Shown here: one piece after another, positions 36,001 through 51,000 of the stretch
How positions within the stretch are numbered: position 1 is the stretch's first letter
Layout: every line of letters begins with the position of its first letter
Origin: Anas platyrhynchos
Lineage: Eukaryota; Chordata; Aves; Anseriformes; Anatidae
NCBI RefSeq assembly: GCF_047663525.1
Contig: NC_092607.1
Coordinates: 3,319,001-3,383,000, forward strand
Direction of reading: 5' to 3'
DNA: 64,000 nt
The notes under the pieces: model-generated
Database searches by the model: none
Seen by the model: only the letters and a program-made list of their open reading frames with translations
What the model was told of the DNA's origin: nothing
Made by a program: the position numbers and the translations under genes

Positions 36001-39000
36001 CTTTATCAAGAATTTATAATATTAAGGCAGAGTGACATGGATCCATAGACTATTTAACAATAACTACTACTATAAATAAGAGAAAGGAAGTGTGGCCCAT
36101 ATTATTGTGTTGTGCAAGATTAAATTGTGTGTTGGAGATTAAATAGAAACACTTTCAGATATCAATACACAGAATAAGAAAGCAGAAGGGAATACAGATT
36201 TCTTTCCCTTCATTTCCAACTCTTTCAGTTCCAATGAGGTTAAGTGTGACCTTTTGTGTCAACTTCCCCACGTACCACCCTTGATTACACAAATAATTTG
36301 AATCAAGTCCCTGATGTTAGCAGCTCAGCACTCTCCCTTTGCATAATCACAGGACATGACTGCATACTTATTCAGTACAGCCGCACGTTCTAAACTGTTG
36401 GCATCACTGAAGCTTTTCATATAGCAAGAAACTTACTTTTAATAAATTTTGTTGTTTTGGAGTTTTGAAGTCTTTGGAAGAGTAGAATGAAGATCTGTTT
36501 CCTGTACTGGTCAACTGATTCACTAGGAAGTTAAAAGATTGGTTATTCAAGCCATACTAGCATTTTACTCATGTCATTTTACAGAAAACATGTATAGAAC
36601 TGTTCAAATATAATTTACTGACAAATGTAGCATTTTTCAGTTGTTAAACATTAACTACAAAGTGTACAAACATACCAAGTATTAAAGTCCACAGAAATTA
36701 TTTTTGAATGTAATATCAGCTCGTACTCACGGAGGCATGTGCTCTATAATACTATTTAGAAGGTAGAATCCTTGATGGTCATTAGCTTTAGAGGCAATCA
36801 ACTTCTGAAACACACCTAACAATCCAGGCTGTAAGTAAAACAAATATATAACACTATACAACAGTTCTTCATACATGATCTACCAGCAAGCTGACCCTTA
36901 CCATCTAAAACACACAACACGGCAAAAGCTTTCACAACATGAAACCAGGATTCTTTCTGTAGGAAGGCAGATTTCTCTTGGGACCAAATGATCTTTCTTT
37001 GAGCCTCAAAATTAGCCTTGATCAAATGAACACCAAAGCTAATTTGAAAATGCATGTCTGCTTCATCATTGGCATTGTCTAATCAAGTTTGACTACAGCA
37101 GATCATGCAGCAGAAGTAACAGAAGCTAAGCATGCAGAGTAAATATCCCCATGAATCCACTAATCCTCAGATTTTCCAGCATTTTGACTTGTCCTTACTC
37201 ACAATTCTGGAGACTGTTCCAAGAAGAACCTCCAAATTTTCCCGATCCAGTGTGTTCCACGTATGTCAGGTAAGAAAGTTAAACCATAGAAGCTTAACTG
37301 CTTCACTGTACTAAATGCAGGAATTTTGCATCTTTATCAACAAAAGATGAAGGATTTCTCTTTTCCCCCATAATGCAAAACCATTCCAGAAGTCTGCACC
37401 CACTTTTTTTTTTTTAATTTAAAGTACAAATATATATTCTGCAGAAACCCAGGTATCCACTAAAGAAAAAAAATCCTTATAATTTTTGATCTTAAATCAG
37501 TATGCCTAGAGGCAAACACTGCTACTAAAACAATACAACTTACAATTTTGTCAGCAGCAGCACTTGCTATTGTGTTGGCACCCCGCTCTAAATAAGCCTG
37601 CAGGAGTCGGACCAAAGGTGGAATATTTCCTGTCCTTTCCCACAACACTGGCTGAAGTAGATGAGGAAATAATGCCATATAGGATGATGGGATTTCATTT
37701 TTATGCATCTCCAGAAGTAGGGACATCACTTGAAACACATATGGAATGAACTCTGGAAAAGAAATAATGACACTTATAAATTCAGAAAAAATGGTCACCT
37801 GTTAAGTCGTAAGAACCACGTATCTATTGAATAAACCTACAGCTGTAGGATATTGACAGAAATATTCCAACGAATAAAACGTTGGAGAAAGTATACTGCT
37901 TCTCAAATTTAATTATTCCAAACATTTGCAAGCACTGTATCTATATATACATACACACTTCCTGTTTTCTCTTTTGGTGTTTCAGAGGATGGAATACGAA
38001 CTACTAGAAACAGGGCAATGTAGGTAATAAGAGGATTTGGGGTTAGTGATTATCAGATACTTTTAAGGTGGAGTTTGTTTAAAAAAATAATACAGTTGAT
38101 TTATCCAATGGAACAGCTCAGATTCTTCCTAGAAGTGTTTATTAGGACTGTGAACATCCTGTGTTCTCACTTGAGTTTCCTGTGCTACAGAAAAAAAACC
38201 TGCCAGAACATAAACCATGACAATCAATTACAGCAGAGAGAGCACAAGCACTTACTGATTTGAATTTACCTTGCACATCATTCTGTAGTATCTCAGTGAA
38301 CACCATAAACAAAGCCTCTTCAAAGCTGCCAACTGCATCAGGGTTTGCTTTGCACGTTATCCTTATTGACAAGCATATTGATTCAAACATGTAATGGTTA
38401 AAGTGAGGTTTGCTTGGATTCTAAAAACAAGTTATGAACAAATAAATCAACTTAAACTTGCTGCCAAGTCACTTATTTAGCAAAATGTATTTTTAGATTC
38501 AACTGAATTCTAAAAGAGCAATTGGAAGTAAGGATACTATGCCTTATTAATAGGTTGATGAAATTATAGATTAAAGCAAATATTGAAAAACTTTAAAACA
38601 AAAATGAGTTTGTTTTTCTAAGTCTTTCGAATACAGGTGTTTTTCAGAATCCCTACATGAACTAACACGCAGTTATAGTATGATGTAACAAACACTCTGC
38701 AGCTAAGTTTAAACTACCCATAGTAGTAGTTCATTGGATAGTTGATTAAGGTATTCTAAAGCATTCCCTAAATTAAAAATCAAGAATATTGAACATGGAA
38801 GAATATTAGTCCAACTCGAACAAGGGAGACTAAGAGAATTTTACCCACCAAAAGCAGGTGGGTAATTTAATTTATTCCCACATTTCAGTGTATAAATTTA
38901 ATATTAGTCTCAGAAGTTTCCTGGACAAAGAATAAAGGAGTTGCAACAGAAACAGATTATTGTAATGGTGGCTCCTGCACAAGCAAACATTTATACTAGA

Positions 39001-42000
39001 ATAAATTAATATTATAAAAAGACTTTATATGCTGTTCTCAAATTTCAGATGAAAGTGGGGGAAAATGATTTGGAAGGACACCCTAACAGGAATAAAGTAC
39101 TTCACTGGGAGGCTATTTTTACTTATTTTAATCAAAGTATTGAACAATTTGTGATATATTAACAGAATGCAAACAACAAAGTATACATAAATCTTTAAAA
39201 ATATTGCTCTAAGAAAAAAAGTGTCAACACTTGGCCCAGATAGCCTGCTCTTTACCTTACTGACAGCCAGCAGTTTCTGTGTAAGCTGTGTGATGACAGA
39301 AGGGATGTAGGGAATTATCGATTCCTGCAGCAGAGAAAAACTCCGCATGATTGCTGCAAATTAATTGAAAGTTATTAACTTCTGGAGAGAGGTAGATGGC
39401 AGAAGTATATGTCTAAATCTTTACTTTTACCATTAAATCAGATCCCAAGGAATTAAGTACAATAAGGATGAGTACATATTGCAAGGGCAATCAATCTATA
39501 ATCATAACAAAGGATAAAGCAAAGCTTCATTATTGCCATTCTGTGGACTGAGCACAGAAGACTAAGCAACTCACCCGAAGTAAAAAGATGTTCTTCACAA
39601 GTCACAATACCATTATGTTTAGTATTTCTCTTTAGTTCCATAAATTTACTGAAAAATGACTTAATACTGGCTGGTAAATAACTGTAGGCTGTACAGACCA
39701 CTTTAGCATTTTTGCACAAAATTACGCTTTTCTAATAAAAATTTCAGTAGCCTCTAACTATAAGCCTTCACCTCAAATTAACCAAGTTACTCTTACAGTG
39801 CAGGACTCGCACAGCACTTACCTTTCATAATGTATTCATTTTCAGAAGAGCCAGGAAGCGTTAGTGCTTTAAACAGGTTTGTTAGCAGCACTTCTACAAA
39901 TGGTGCCATTTCTGCAGCTGTAATACTGTAGGAAAGCACAGGGTTTTAATGATTAAATACACTCACAAACTTCAAGCATCTTACAGTACCATAATAGCAA
40001 GAAATGAAAGATCCCCTACCAGTATTTCACCCATAATGCACAAAAACTAGATAGCAATGAATTTAATTTCTGCTTGGAAACTTACAGAATACTATTATTT
40101 GTCCCTCTCAGGGTAAACAGTCTTTCAAGAGCGTGGGCTGCATAAGTATGGACCACAATACTTTCTGCTTGAAGATGATTGATTAAGAGAGGAATAGATA
40201 ACAACAGTTGTTCCTTAGGTACCTAAAAAAAAGTGATAGCAACAAATTATATAAATTACAGAAAAATACAGATGGTTCAACATTAGAACAGAATCACTGA
40301 ACTCGTCAACTGTAAATTGAAAGCATGGCAGAAAGAAGAAATCTTAGAAGGCTCCTCCAGTTGCTAAAACACACCTTGACAACTGAAAGGTATCTATTTC
40401 TGTCATCTCCTGTGTATTTCCCCTAGAACATCAATGCTCTTTTAAATGCATATATTCCTAATGTTTATTTCTTTTTCCACTTTACTTTGTCTTAATGGGT
40501 AATTAAATCTGAGTGGGTCGCAGGACTAAGCATGCAAAGATACTCAGTCCTCCAATAGCATATGGAGGGAATATAGGCTACATGTCCATTTGATATTTAT
40601 AGCAGCAGTATCATTTATTTTCAAAACTCAAAATTCAGCAGGAAATGTTATGTATGGCTGTCTAAACACCTGTTGAGTTAACATATGGCCAAGTAAGATA
40701 AATTAGGCTTGGCAAGTGTAAAGTAACAGACCACAAAATGTTTTTACTGTAACAGGAGAACAAAAACTTACTTGGCTCCTAAAAATCATGATATATTTGA
40801 TACCATCAGCTTTTAGCACAGGGAATTCATTCACTGCAAAAGAAAAAAATACACATTACTGAACATATTCTACATATTAAAAGTGACATTAACCCCTGAA
40901 TACCCATCCCAGGTAATACAACATTTTTCTGTTTTGCTTAGTTTATGCATCTCTGTCTGGGCACTCTGCAATAACATTAAACATACTGTGCAACTGCTCA
41001 ACGTTAAAGTTCCCCTTCTGGCTCTGATTCTAGCAAACTACAATGGCACGTTCCAAGACACTCCACTACCCTCTGAATGTCATAAGATAATTGCTCAAGT
41101 ATAAATACATCATGTTGCTTGAACCTAGACACCTGTAGTCTCATCAACACACACTAGTACAGGCTGCAACCTAGACTTCAGTATTTTACCTTCTCCAGGT
41201 TTTGTTTAACATAGATGCTTGTTGTAAGGTCTCAGTTACAGAAGTCAAATTACTTTGATTCAACAAGTTAAAGCATGTCAGCAGATAGCAACCATGTGTG
41301 TACATGCCCTGATCTTGCAGACAGCACGTGATAATCCACCTTTGTTTAAAAACTCATTAATCACTGGTCAAACTAACTTGAATTACTTCCCACGCACCAG
41401 GTGGAAATAGGCTTCTGGCTCAGAGATAATGCTGATATAGGAGCACATTTTAATTTGTACTTGAGCCTTAAGAAACAATGGTTACAATCGAGGTTCTAGA
41501 CATATCACAAAAGATAATGCATGAAAACTAACGTTAAACTTACCACTAGGAGACTTTAAGTCAGGTTGAATGTGATTCACAAAGAATTCGGTCAGATTAA
41601 CAAGTTCATTAGCTTGTGTTATTCCATGCTAAAAAAAAAATAATAAAGTATGTTTATGTACATGCTATCACTCAGCTATTTTTCCCACTAGTTCTTGTAT
41701 CTTTTTAATAAAAGCATTATAAAGAGTGTATGCACAAGAAAAGATGCAATTTTAATAATCCCAAGCAGAGGACCACCCAACTTCTTAACTTTTCAGTGTC
41801 TAGGTTTCAGCTGTAACGCTACAGGGGTTCAAAATTCATAAGCCCTGAGTTGAGGAATAATAGCATATAACAGTAATAATGAACCACAGTTTTAGGCAGA
41901 AAAACATTAGCAGCTTATTCACTTGGTATGTTTTGTTGTTGTTGTTGTTGTTGTTTTGTTTTGTTTTTTTTTTTAAATGACAAGCCTTTTGAAAAGGAAG

Positions 42001-45000
42001 AGTTTGTCACATTCCAATTCCGAATGAGAACAGCAAAATTATAATAAATACTTCAGTTTTACCTGATTGCCATTTCCAAGACAATAAACACTAAAACAAC
42101 ATGAGACATTATGGAATATAATGACAAAAACTGTGTCACTCGGATTCCTTCTAGCCTGCTCAACACCACTCATCATCTTCTGTAAAGCTGGATTTGGCCA
42201 TTCCATGGCTTGTAAGCTCTGGCTCAGGAGCATGTGAAAACTCACAGATGCTGGACCCAAGCCAATTTTGTTTCTTTTCACTGTTTCACACATACTAATA
42301 AGACCTGCCGAATGGTCACATGTGCTTGTTGACTTTGCCCAATCTATCTGAAGATGATATACCATCACATTTCCATCAGCTGTGAAAGTATTATATTACA
42401 GATGACTTTTTGTCTCATCAACATTAAACTACTACAAATCTAATTATTCCCATTTAGAAGCAGAATAAAGGGAATCGCATCAACCCTCTAATCCTCATAG
42501 ACATTATAATTTTTGAACACTTATAGATTAAAAGAAATAGCAGTACCTTCTGTGTCTGAGCTTTGGATGCCAAAGACGTGACAAGGTAAATAGCTGCATC
42601 TTTGTGCTTCCAGTTAACAGATGGATTCTTCGCATATTCCTGCAGCATGGAATTAACGTATCCAGAAAAAATCCCTGTCACAGGCCCCTCAAAAAACTTG
42701 CACAGGCCTCTGACCAGATCACAAGCTGCTCTGCGTCTGGTGTCAATATCTGCACAAGAACAAAAGGTTCTTTGGGTATGAGAAAATACACAACTCTTTA
42801 TGTTACTAAGCATAATAATAAAAATGTATCAGAAACGCACAGCTTTTCAAGCTACACTCACACTCCACATTGATGCCTAAGAACACATTTAAGTCTTTTT
42901 ACTTACTGTAATACCAAGGGCTGCTTGCACAACAAAATGAGGAATGGACACCTACCAATAATACAAGTGTATTCAGTGTTTTCAATGTACCCTACAGAAA
43001 GTTTCAGCAAGGATGCAGGGGGAGGCTTTTTACTATCTTGGTAAGTACACACAGAAACGTACTGATTCTGGCAGTTGAGTTAAATTCTTCCCTGTAACAG
43101 CCTCTGTGGTGATGCGTTTTAGACTGGTGACTACAACTGCCTTAATTACACACCAGTGTTTTGTCTCTTGCTGAGCAGTACTTGCACAGTGTCAATGCTT
43201 TCTTTTTCCTTCTCTCTCTGCCTTCCAAGCAAGGAGGCTTGAGGTGGGCAAGAAACTAGGAAGGGACACAACCTGGACAGCTGACCCAAAGGGACTGAAG
43301 TGCTGTTATTCCATGCCGTGTAACATCATGCTTGACAACAAAAACTGAGGGTAGAAGGTTTTTGAAAAGGCAGCCATTGCTTGGGGACAGGTTGGGCATC
43401 AGTGTACTTATGGAAAGTGATAAGCAATTGGCTTTTCCTTCTGTTTTCTTCCTCTTTCTTTCACTTATTAAACTATCACAACCTATGAGTTTTCTCAGTT
43501 TTACACTGCCTAGTCTCTTCCCCATCCCATCACAGCAGGGTGGGGAGTAAGCAAACTGCTGTGTGGTGCTTAGCCACTGGCTAAAAACAATGAAACAGTA
43601 TTTTTTTTTGGTAATAAACTTGTCAAAATTAATTGTCTCAAGAAAAAAAGAAAACAGCTGTTTCTACATACTAACAGAAGACTACATACTAACATACATA
43701 ACTAACAGAAGGGACAAAAGGAAAATAAAGCAAGTGAATTTAGAAATGCACTCTATATTGCATTTAAAGACGTCTCAGAAGAACACAAATATGTCTTGTC
43801 TAAATAGCTAACAAGCTTTTATAAGCTTCACTAATACCTGTAATCCTGGGTAAGAATGATAAAATATTTGCTTGAAAAAAAATAATCAAAACTTTTTCCT
43901 CTACTTCCAATGTACAGAAATTTCTCAAACCCATTATGAAGTTCCAGTCATCTAAAAGAGTCAGTGTCAGTCAGTGCAATGTCAGCAGCACAGAACAGCC
44001 CATACAGAGTTATCACACAGATCTAGACTTGGTTCATTTGTGCGCTGACCTAGCTGGAGACAGACAATCAGAACATCAAGTAGCTCTGTTAGCACAGTGC
44101 TGTGTTTTCAGGACAGTTATTACAGTGGTTGGAACACAGTGCCAGCATGCAAAGGCAGCCTGCCATCCAGCTGGGTTCATCACAGATTTCTATGCAGAAC
44201 CGGTCAGAGTTTCAGTTTAAACACAAAAGACTACCAAATAGAGGCAGAGAGTCTACCCATGTTATTTAAAACTCCACGCACAGGAACTAAATACACAACT
44301 ATGGCCACTACTCAGCATTAACTTACAGGCTATATTTGCTGATATGAGAACATGCGCAGTGCAGGAGACATACGGATTCAATTAAGAAAAACTATTAAGA
44401 ACATTGGTCAAAACAAAAAGACACTGGGACGGGCACATCCTGACAGTAAACTTGACCAAAAAACCTGATAAAATATCTTGAGGAAGGAAGCTTCCCAAGT
44501 TCAAAAATAAGTTTTAAAAGCCTCAGTATATTGCTTCAGCTCTTTAGAGCTGTATTTAAAGACCAAGTATTCTTAGTATTAATCTATGGATTACCAGATC
44601 CTTCCAAATCCCTTCTTATATATTCTTCAGAATTATCTTCAAATGCTTCTTCATCAGCAGCTGAAAATATAAAATACATAGGAGTTATAATACTGAGACC
44701 TGTTTTATGCTAAAAAGAGGTATCATTATCAACTTACTATTTTTTTCAAGTACTTCTCTATAACATTCATAGAAATTAATCAGAAATACCCAGCCTGTTA
44801 TCCAGCCTGAAATATCCTAGCCTGTTCAGCTTGCTGCCCCATAAACTGCAGTCTTTCATACTCATGAGCTAATGCATTCCTGATTTAAAAGACATATTCA
44901 ATACTAAATGTACTTAAAAGAGTTTTCCAGAGTCATAGACTTAGAGAGAAGCTTCTTACTGCTGTAACACATTTGGAACACACTGCATTTTAGATATTTA

Positions 45001-48000
45001 GATATTGTATCTAATTTAGATAGATTAACATAAACCCATCTTCGAGAAACAGACATTACAATTTAGTAGGCTGTATATCCATGCCTATCCATGCCTTCAA
45101 TTACTCTGGTATTCACTTTAAGCATGAAAAAATATTGATGGCACATGACTTAGACATTCTATATTTTTTCAATTTGAGATCACAATAGGACAGAAAAATC
45201 ATTAGATACGTTCATACAACAATTTTACAAAGCCCACAGCACAGCAATTTGCTGTAGAAACTTCGTTTTGATTCTAGTACTCAAGCACTCTGGATGTGAT
45301 CCTCAATTCTTAGTCCTTTAAAACAAAACATTGTTATAATTACAGTTATATTTTACTGTGTCTTTGAAAATTTGTATCTTGAAAAGTTACCTCTAAATTC
45401 CATATTAGGAACAATAACTTTTTCACAGATACTTGTCAATGTATTCTGGTCTTCAAAGAGATGCTTGTAATGTGGTCTTTCACAAACTGAGGCCAGAAAC
45501 TGGATTGCATTGCTAACCAACTAGAACAGAAGCACACACAAAATACATACAACTTTAGCATGAATGAATAATTTATAATTCATTATTAAACTTGACAAGA
45601 TCAGTTTTTAACAGCTTACCAAGTCATATTTCACTTCCTGGCCTGTTGTGACTAACAGATTCCAGATCGCTGTTACAAAACGTGGCAGGTAGGGTTGGAA
45701 TTCTTCATCATATTTTTGAGCATATAAAGCAGCATTATCACAAATTTGTGATTTCAAGAGCTCCAGTAACCCAGCTTCTTCTTCATCCTCACATAAAACA
45801 AAAGTAGGAACTTAAGCATCCACATTTCAACACTAAAGTATTAAAAGTATCAACATATTTCAAGGAACACAGTATTATTTTACATTATTTTACGCAGTAT
45901 TATTTCTAAGTAGGTGAAAGAAATCCATCCCATTTTCCTGAAACTACTGTATTTTGCTGATTTGTACTGGAAGTGCACTACAAATCATACATTTGTGCTA
46001 TTATATCTGTAGTTCACGTAACAGTACTACACACTTTAAGTGATTTAGAACTGGTAAGATCCAGTGCAGAATTAATTTTCCTATTACATTTGTAAAAGGT
46101 AACACAAAACACTGAAAATACACGTTCAGGAGGCACTCTATCTTGCTACTTTAAATTGATATAGTTGATAGAAGTTTTTTTTTTTCCCCTCTTCTCCGTA
46201 TCAGCACATACATTTTTTGGTACTGCAAAGCAAACTGGAAAAATATGTTGGAATAATATTAATAATTAAAAAACACCACACAAAGAACACCCTCCCTTTT
46301 TTTTCAATCCCAACTTTCAATTTTAATGCATGTCAGCATGCAACTGCATGGATGTCTGTGCTGGGCAATGGCCCACAGACAGAAGAGCAAGAAAACCGAT
46401 AGGCAAAGCTTCTTTTGCACCATCACTAGCCTAAAATGACCACGAAACTATAGCACAAGATGTACTTAATGTGCCCCCTAGATATTGTAAAGGCATTTAT
46501 AGTTTCATTGGCTCCACCACGTGGCAAGCTACTGTACTGCATCTGGAAGATCACAGCATTTAAAATGAGGAAAGCATTGCACAAAATGAATTTGAGCTTT
46601 GATGACTTGGTATCACTTTTCACATGTGAAACTACTAATGCTTATAATTAAACAAAGACAACAAATAGTAAACTAAATTACTTACAGATGTCATGCCTTA
46701 TATGTTCAAATATTTCAAATTCTTTAAGATACCCTGTTTTCTAAAACAGCATATGAACCATCTGAAAGGTATAGAAAACCTGAACCCTATGACTCAAAAA
46801 ATCAGGCTCTTAGACAAACTATTTGTATTTTCACATTTGTACCAAGGTTACTTTAACAAATCCCCTCAAAAGAAGATATTCACTGACAAGTATTGGTGAT
46901 TTGATTTCTGCACACAGCTACCTATACCTATAACTAATACGTAACTTCAAGAACTGGAAACCAAATTCTTAGACAATGGAGCTACTTCTCTTAAATCGCA
47001 TTTCCTTATAGTCATTCTATTTCTTTGTTTACCCAACAAAGGGAACATTACATCACCCAGAATTATACCTCAATTCTCTTATCAACCCTCTCCACCGTAC
47101 AGAGGCAAAACGGGAGGTTTATGCAGTACTTACATCAGTCTGCAAAAGTTTATTATCTAAAGTTAAAAGCGTATGAAAATTTGTCATCCATGTTTCCATG
47201 TTATCTTCAAAAAACTCAGGAAGATCCTGTGAAGGAAAAACACAAATCAACATTTTAATTTGTGATTGCACTGCTCAGATAATATACCTTTGTTTTAAGT
47301 AATACGTATCCACCTTATAATCTACTAAGGGACAATGAATTGTGGAAAATAAATATATGAAACAAAACACTACCACCTTGCCCTGACCTACTACAAAAGC
47401 AACCCCATAAATGAAAACCCTACAGACAGAGGCTTTGCAGCACATTTCCAAAAACGCTAGTTGCTTACACCCTATATAGCCTACAGCTTTATATGGAAAG
47501 AACTTAATTGCCTCTGTCTCTTAGAATAAGAAAGCACAGACCTTCCTTTTAGCTCCAACTTACTCTTTTGCCCAATATAGAAAGAGCAGCCCAGCAATCA
47601 AGTCCTTATCATCACACTTCACAGGGTTATGATCATGTTGAAACACTACACATCACCTCAGCAGTCTATTTTTACCATTTTTCATACAGCGCATTTGTTT
47701 AATGCTAAAAAATTTAGATCTCATTAAAATAAAAAAACCCTCTACTAGAATTGCTTGCTACTATAGTGCTAAAGTTACTAGTTTAAACTAATTGACTTTC
47801 ATCTACTTGACTGAATTCGTATCAGTACAGATGCATTAATAAAAGAGCACAGCAAGTTCAAACTCAAGCATTTGACTTTTGTCTTTCGTTGCTCATACTC
47901 ACAGATGGCCTTAAAGGCTGCCTCAAATGGATTCTATAAATAAAAGCGTAACAGTTTTGTGAAATTAAAGCAAAAGTATTAAAAAAACAAGGAGATTCAT

Positions 48001-51000
48001 TCACCTGAAAATTTAAACTGTAGAACAGCTTCGCAATTAGAATGAGAGAAGAAAATAGAACCTTCAAAGCACTAGCATCATTTGCATGTGTGCTGCAAAG
48101 TTCAATAGTTGCCTAGAAAAAGACACAAGATTCAGTGAAGTAACACACACACAAGCCACATCAACAAGTGATAATGAGATGTATCACATGACACAGTATT
48201 TTTTACTTTTCTTTTAAACCGGAAAATACAATTCTTTTTCTTCCTCTTACTGATCCCATCTCATTCCTCGCTCTAGCTGGAACACCATTAACAGTTCCAA
48301 CTGTTGCTAAGTTTTCATTTTGTAGACATTTGCAACAAGCAATTCAGAATGCTAGACTTGTTTTTAGAAATTATTCAACAATAAATACCTTAAAGAGGTT
48401 TGTCAAGGGCAATGCAAAGGCATCAAGTACAAGTTTGATCTCTGTCCATAATGCATTTGACTTAAATTCATGGCGGTACCTGACAAGTGAAAAGAAAATA
48501 CACAAAAAATATAACAGTCTTCACATTTCTTCCTAAATTAACTTGTGAACAACTGATTTTTCACACTGGACCTAGAAACAAATCTGGTCAAGTAAACACA
48601 AGAACTAAACAGCATAGTTAAAGCTATGAAAGGTGTAAAACTTGATAACCACTTGAAGTCTTACTAAAAAGTCAATAAGCATAACCAGAAGCCACATAGG
48701 CAAACTTTGTAAATACAAAAAAGTAAGTCCAGCAGTAAAAAGTCTGAGTCAAACAATTTTTTTTGACCCGTATATCAATTCCCTTATTTCCAATACCTTT
48801 TAAATAAAGAGTGAGCAGTACGAAGGACCCCGTTAATGACATGGAAATCTCCACTTTGAAAACGATTCACCATTTCTGTCAGCAAGTCTGGCCATTTCTG
48901 AGGGAAGTCTTCCCGACCAATAATACTAATAGCATCACTTAACTGGAAAGGAAATATAACCATTACATGATATAATAGCAGACTACTTATAAAAAGAATG
49001 CAGCTATCATGCCAGATGTTACAAATATTTAAGAATGCTTATTGTTCTTGTCAGATTCAAAAATCATCAGGTTAAGCATCTACTATTTTTCATCGCAAGA
49101 AATCTCACTTTCAATCCAATGTATGTGTACATGCAGTTTCACTTTCTACAATTAATATACTTAACCACCTAGTGCTGGAGCTTAGAGATATATTTTTTAA
49201 AGTGGGCAAAAGTACCTTCAACAATATACTCCAAGTTATTTGGATAGGGGTGATGTCACTGGAAGAACAAGGGAGTACTGACAGTAACCACAGCCTCTTA
49301 GACACACCTGCAATATTCTAAAAGTCTCATGGACACAACCATAAATTGCCTTGTTACCTGCTTTTGTATTTGTTCTGGGCTGCTAAGCATCAAGGGCACT
49401 ATGTTGGCTTTAATGGCTATCCTGTCTGATTCACAGATTTTGTTCGGTTCATCCTCCACCTACAATTAGAACAATAATTAAGTCATAGACATATTAGTAT
49501 ACTCCAGGCACTGTGCAAATACCAGTATTTCGAAGCCAAGAAATTTATGCAACTATTACATTGTTGAATGCTCTCCTCTTTCAGCACACCAAATCATGTC
49601 TGTCCTCATTTCTGCTAACCTCAGAAATTACTGTGTGCAAGCTGCCTCAAGCCTTATTTTCTAGAAACTGTATAGGAAGATAGGTGCAGGTGACACAAAA
49701 ATGTTAACATGGGCTTTAAGAATTAGCCAACCAGTTTAAAACCTTGTCAGTCTGTAGTGCCAAGTGGTAGTAAATCATGGTATCGCTATTAAAGAAATAA
49801 AATACCATGGCTTACCACCAACCAGTGACAGTCACATTACCTGTGATGGCAGCACTGAAGTTTAGAAACCTAGAAGTCATCCAGCACTGCAGAGTAATTC
49901 AACAATCTTAAGATGCCTTTAACCAGATGGCACTACTACGCTTGTACTTAGATGAAGAGGAGAGAGGTGGTAGTGAAATGAGCAACAGCAAATCCTACTT
50001 GTTTGAGGTTATTTATGAGATTTTTTTCCAAGGAAATTAGGCTTTTTTTTTTTTAATAAGACATGGAAAGCAGCATGGGTGACTATCTTAAAAATACTTT
50101 AAGTAAAACTAAATCCAAGAAAAAAAAATATTAAGTACACTCTTCCCTCTCTCCAGAAATGCCCTACACAGCTGGCTTTCCGGGGTCTACCAAATCGAAG
50201 CGCTTAAGTAAACAGAACCCTTTTCTGCATCTGAGCTTTGTCTCCATCCATGTTCAATGCTATTAAATTATACCATTTGATCTAAGTAAGGTAGCCTTGA
50301 GGCTGTTCATATTCATACAGCTTTCAAAATGAAAGCTTCGATTTTGAAAAAAACAATGTGCTTGAAGTCACACAGCAATCCTACCAGTTCCCTGGATGCA
50401 CTTACTGCAGAGCATCTCCTCCTACTCCAACACAAAACCTCATTCTGAAGAACTTCAGTAACCCATACCAAGGAATACACATTTTCCGAGTGCAATTTCT
50501 ACTTTCAATACTCAATAATAATAAAGATGCAATAATAAATAATAAATAAATTTCAATAATAAAGATGCAATTTGGAGAAACAACTGAAAATGCAGTGTTA
50601 ACAACACAAAGTTCTAGAAATTTCATGCTAGCGTGAATGTGCTGATTTTAACAAATGCAACCAAATCTAGGACTGCAATAGCTTAATATTTGCATGACAG
50701 GCAGGGGAAGAAAAGTCACATGCAAATTTTTAAATAGGCAGAGAGACATAAAACAGGAGTGCACATCTGGTACTCTTTCAGACATACAAATGGTTCTTTC
50801 TGGGAGACAAAATACAAATACTAGCAATTAATATCTTTCATCACTGAAGGATTTGAGCTCTTGAATGTAATACTTTACAGCACTAATTAAATTCCACTAA
50901 TGAGGAAAGTTCTAAATGATTTTTTTTCCTGACATCTTCAAAATAAAGATAAAATGAAGTTAAATGGCAATATTTCTGTCTTATGTCTACAAATACTTCT

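Noticed and set aside
39576..39735. A possible extra CSE1L exon between exons 16 and 17 (good GTGAGT donor)
   Set aside because: The acceptor is doubtful, the frame does not fit, and exons 16 and 17 already join perfectly to give the human-like protein.
43256..43525. An 89-codon minus-strand frame in CSE1L intron 11
   Set aside because: It is antisense to the solo LTR and is explained by that repeat; it is not a gene.
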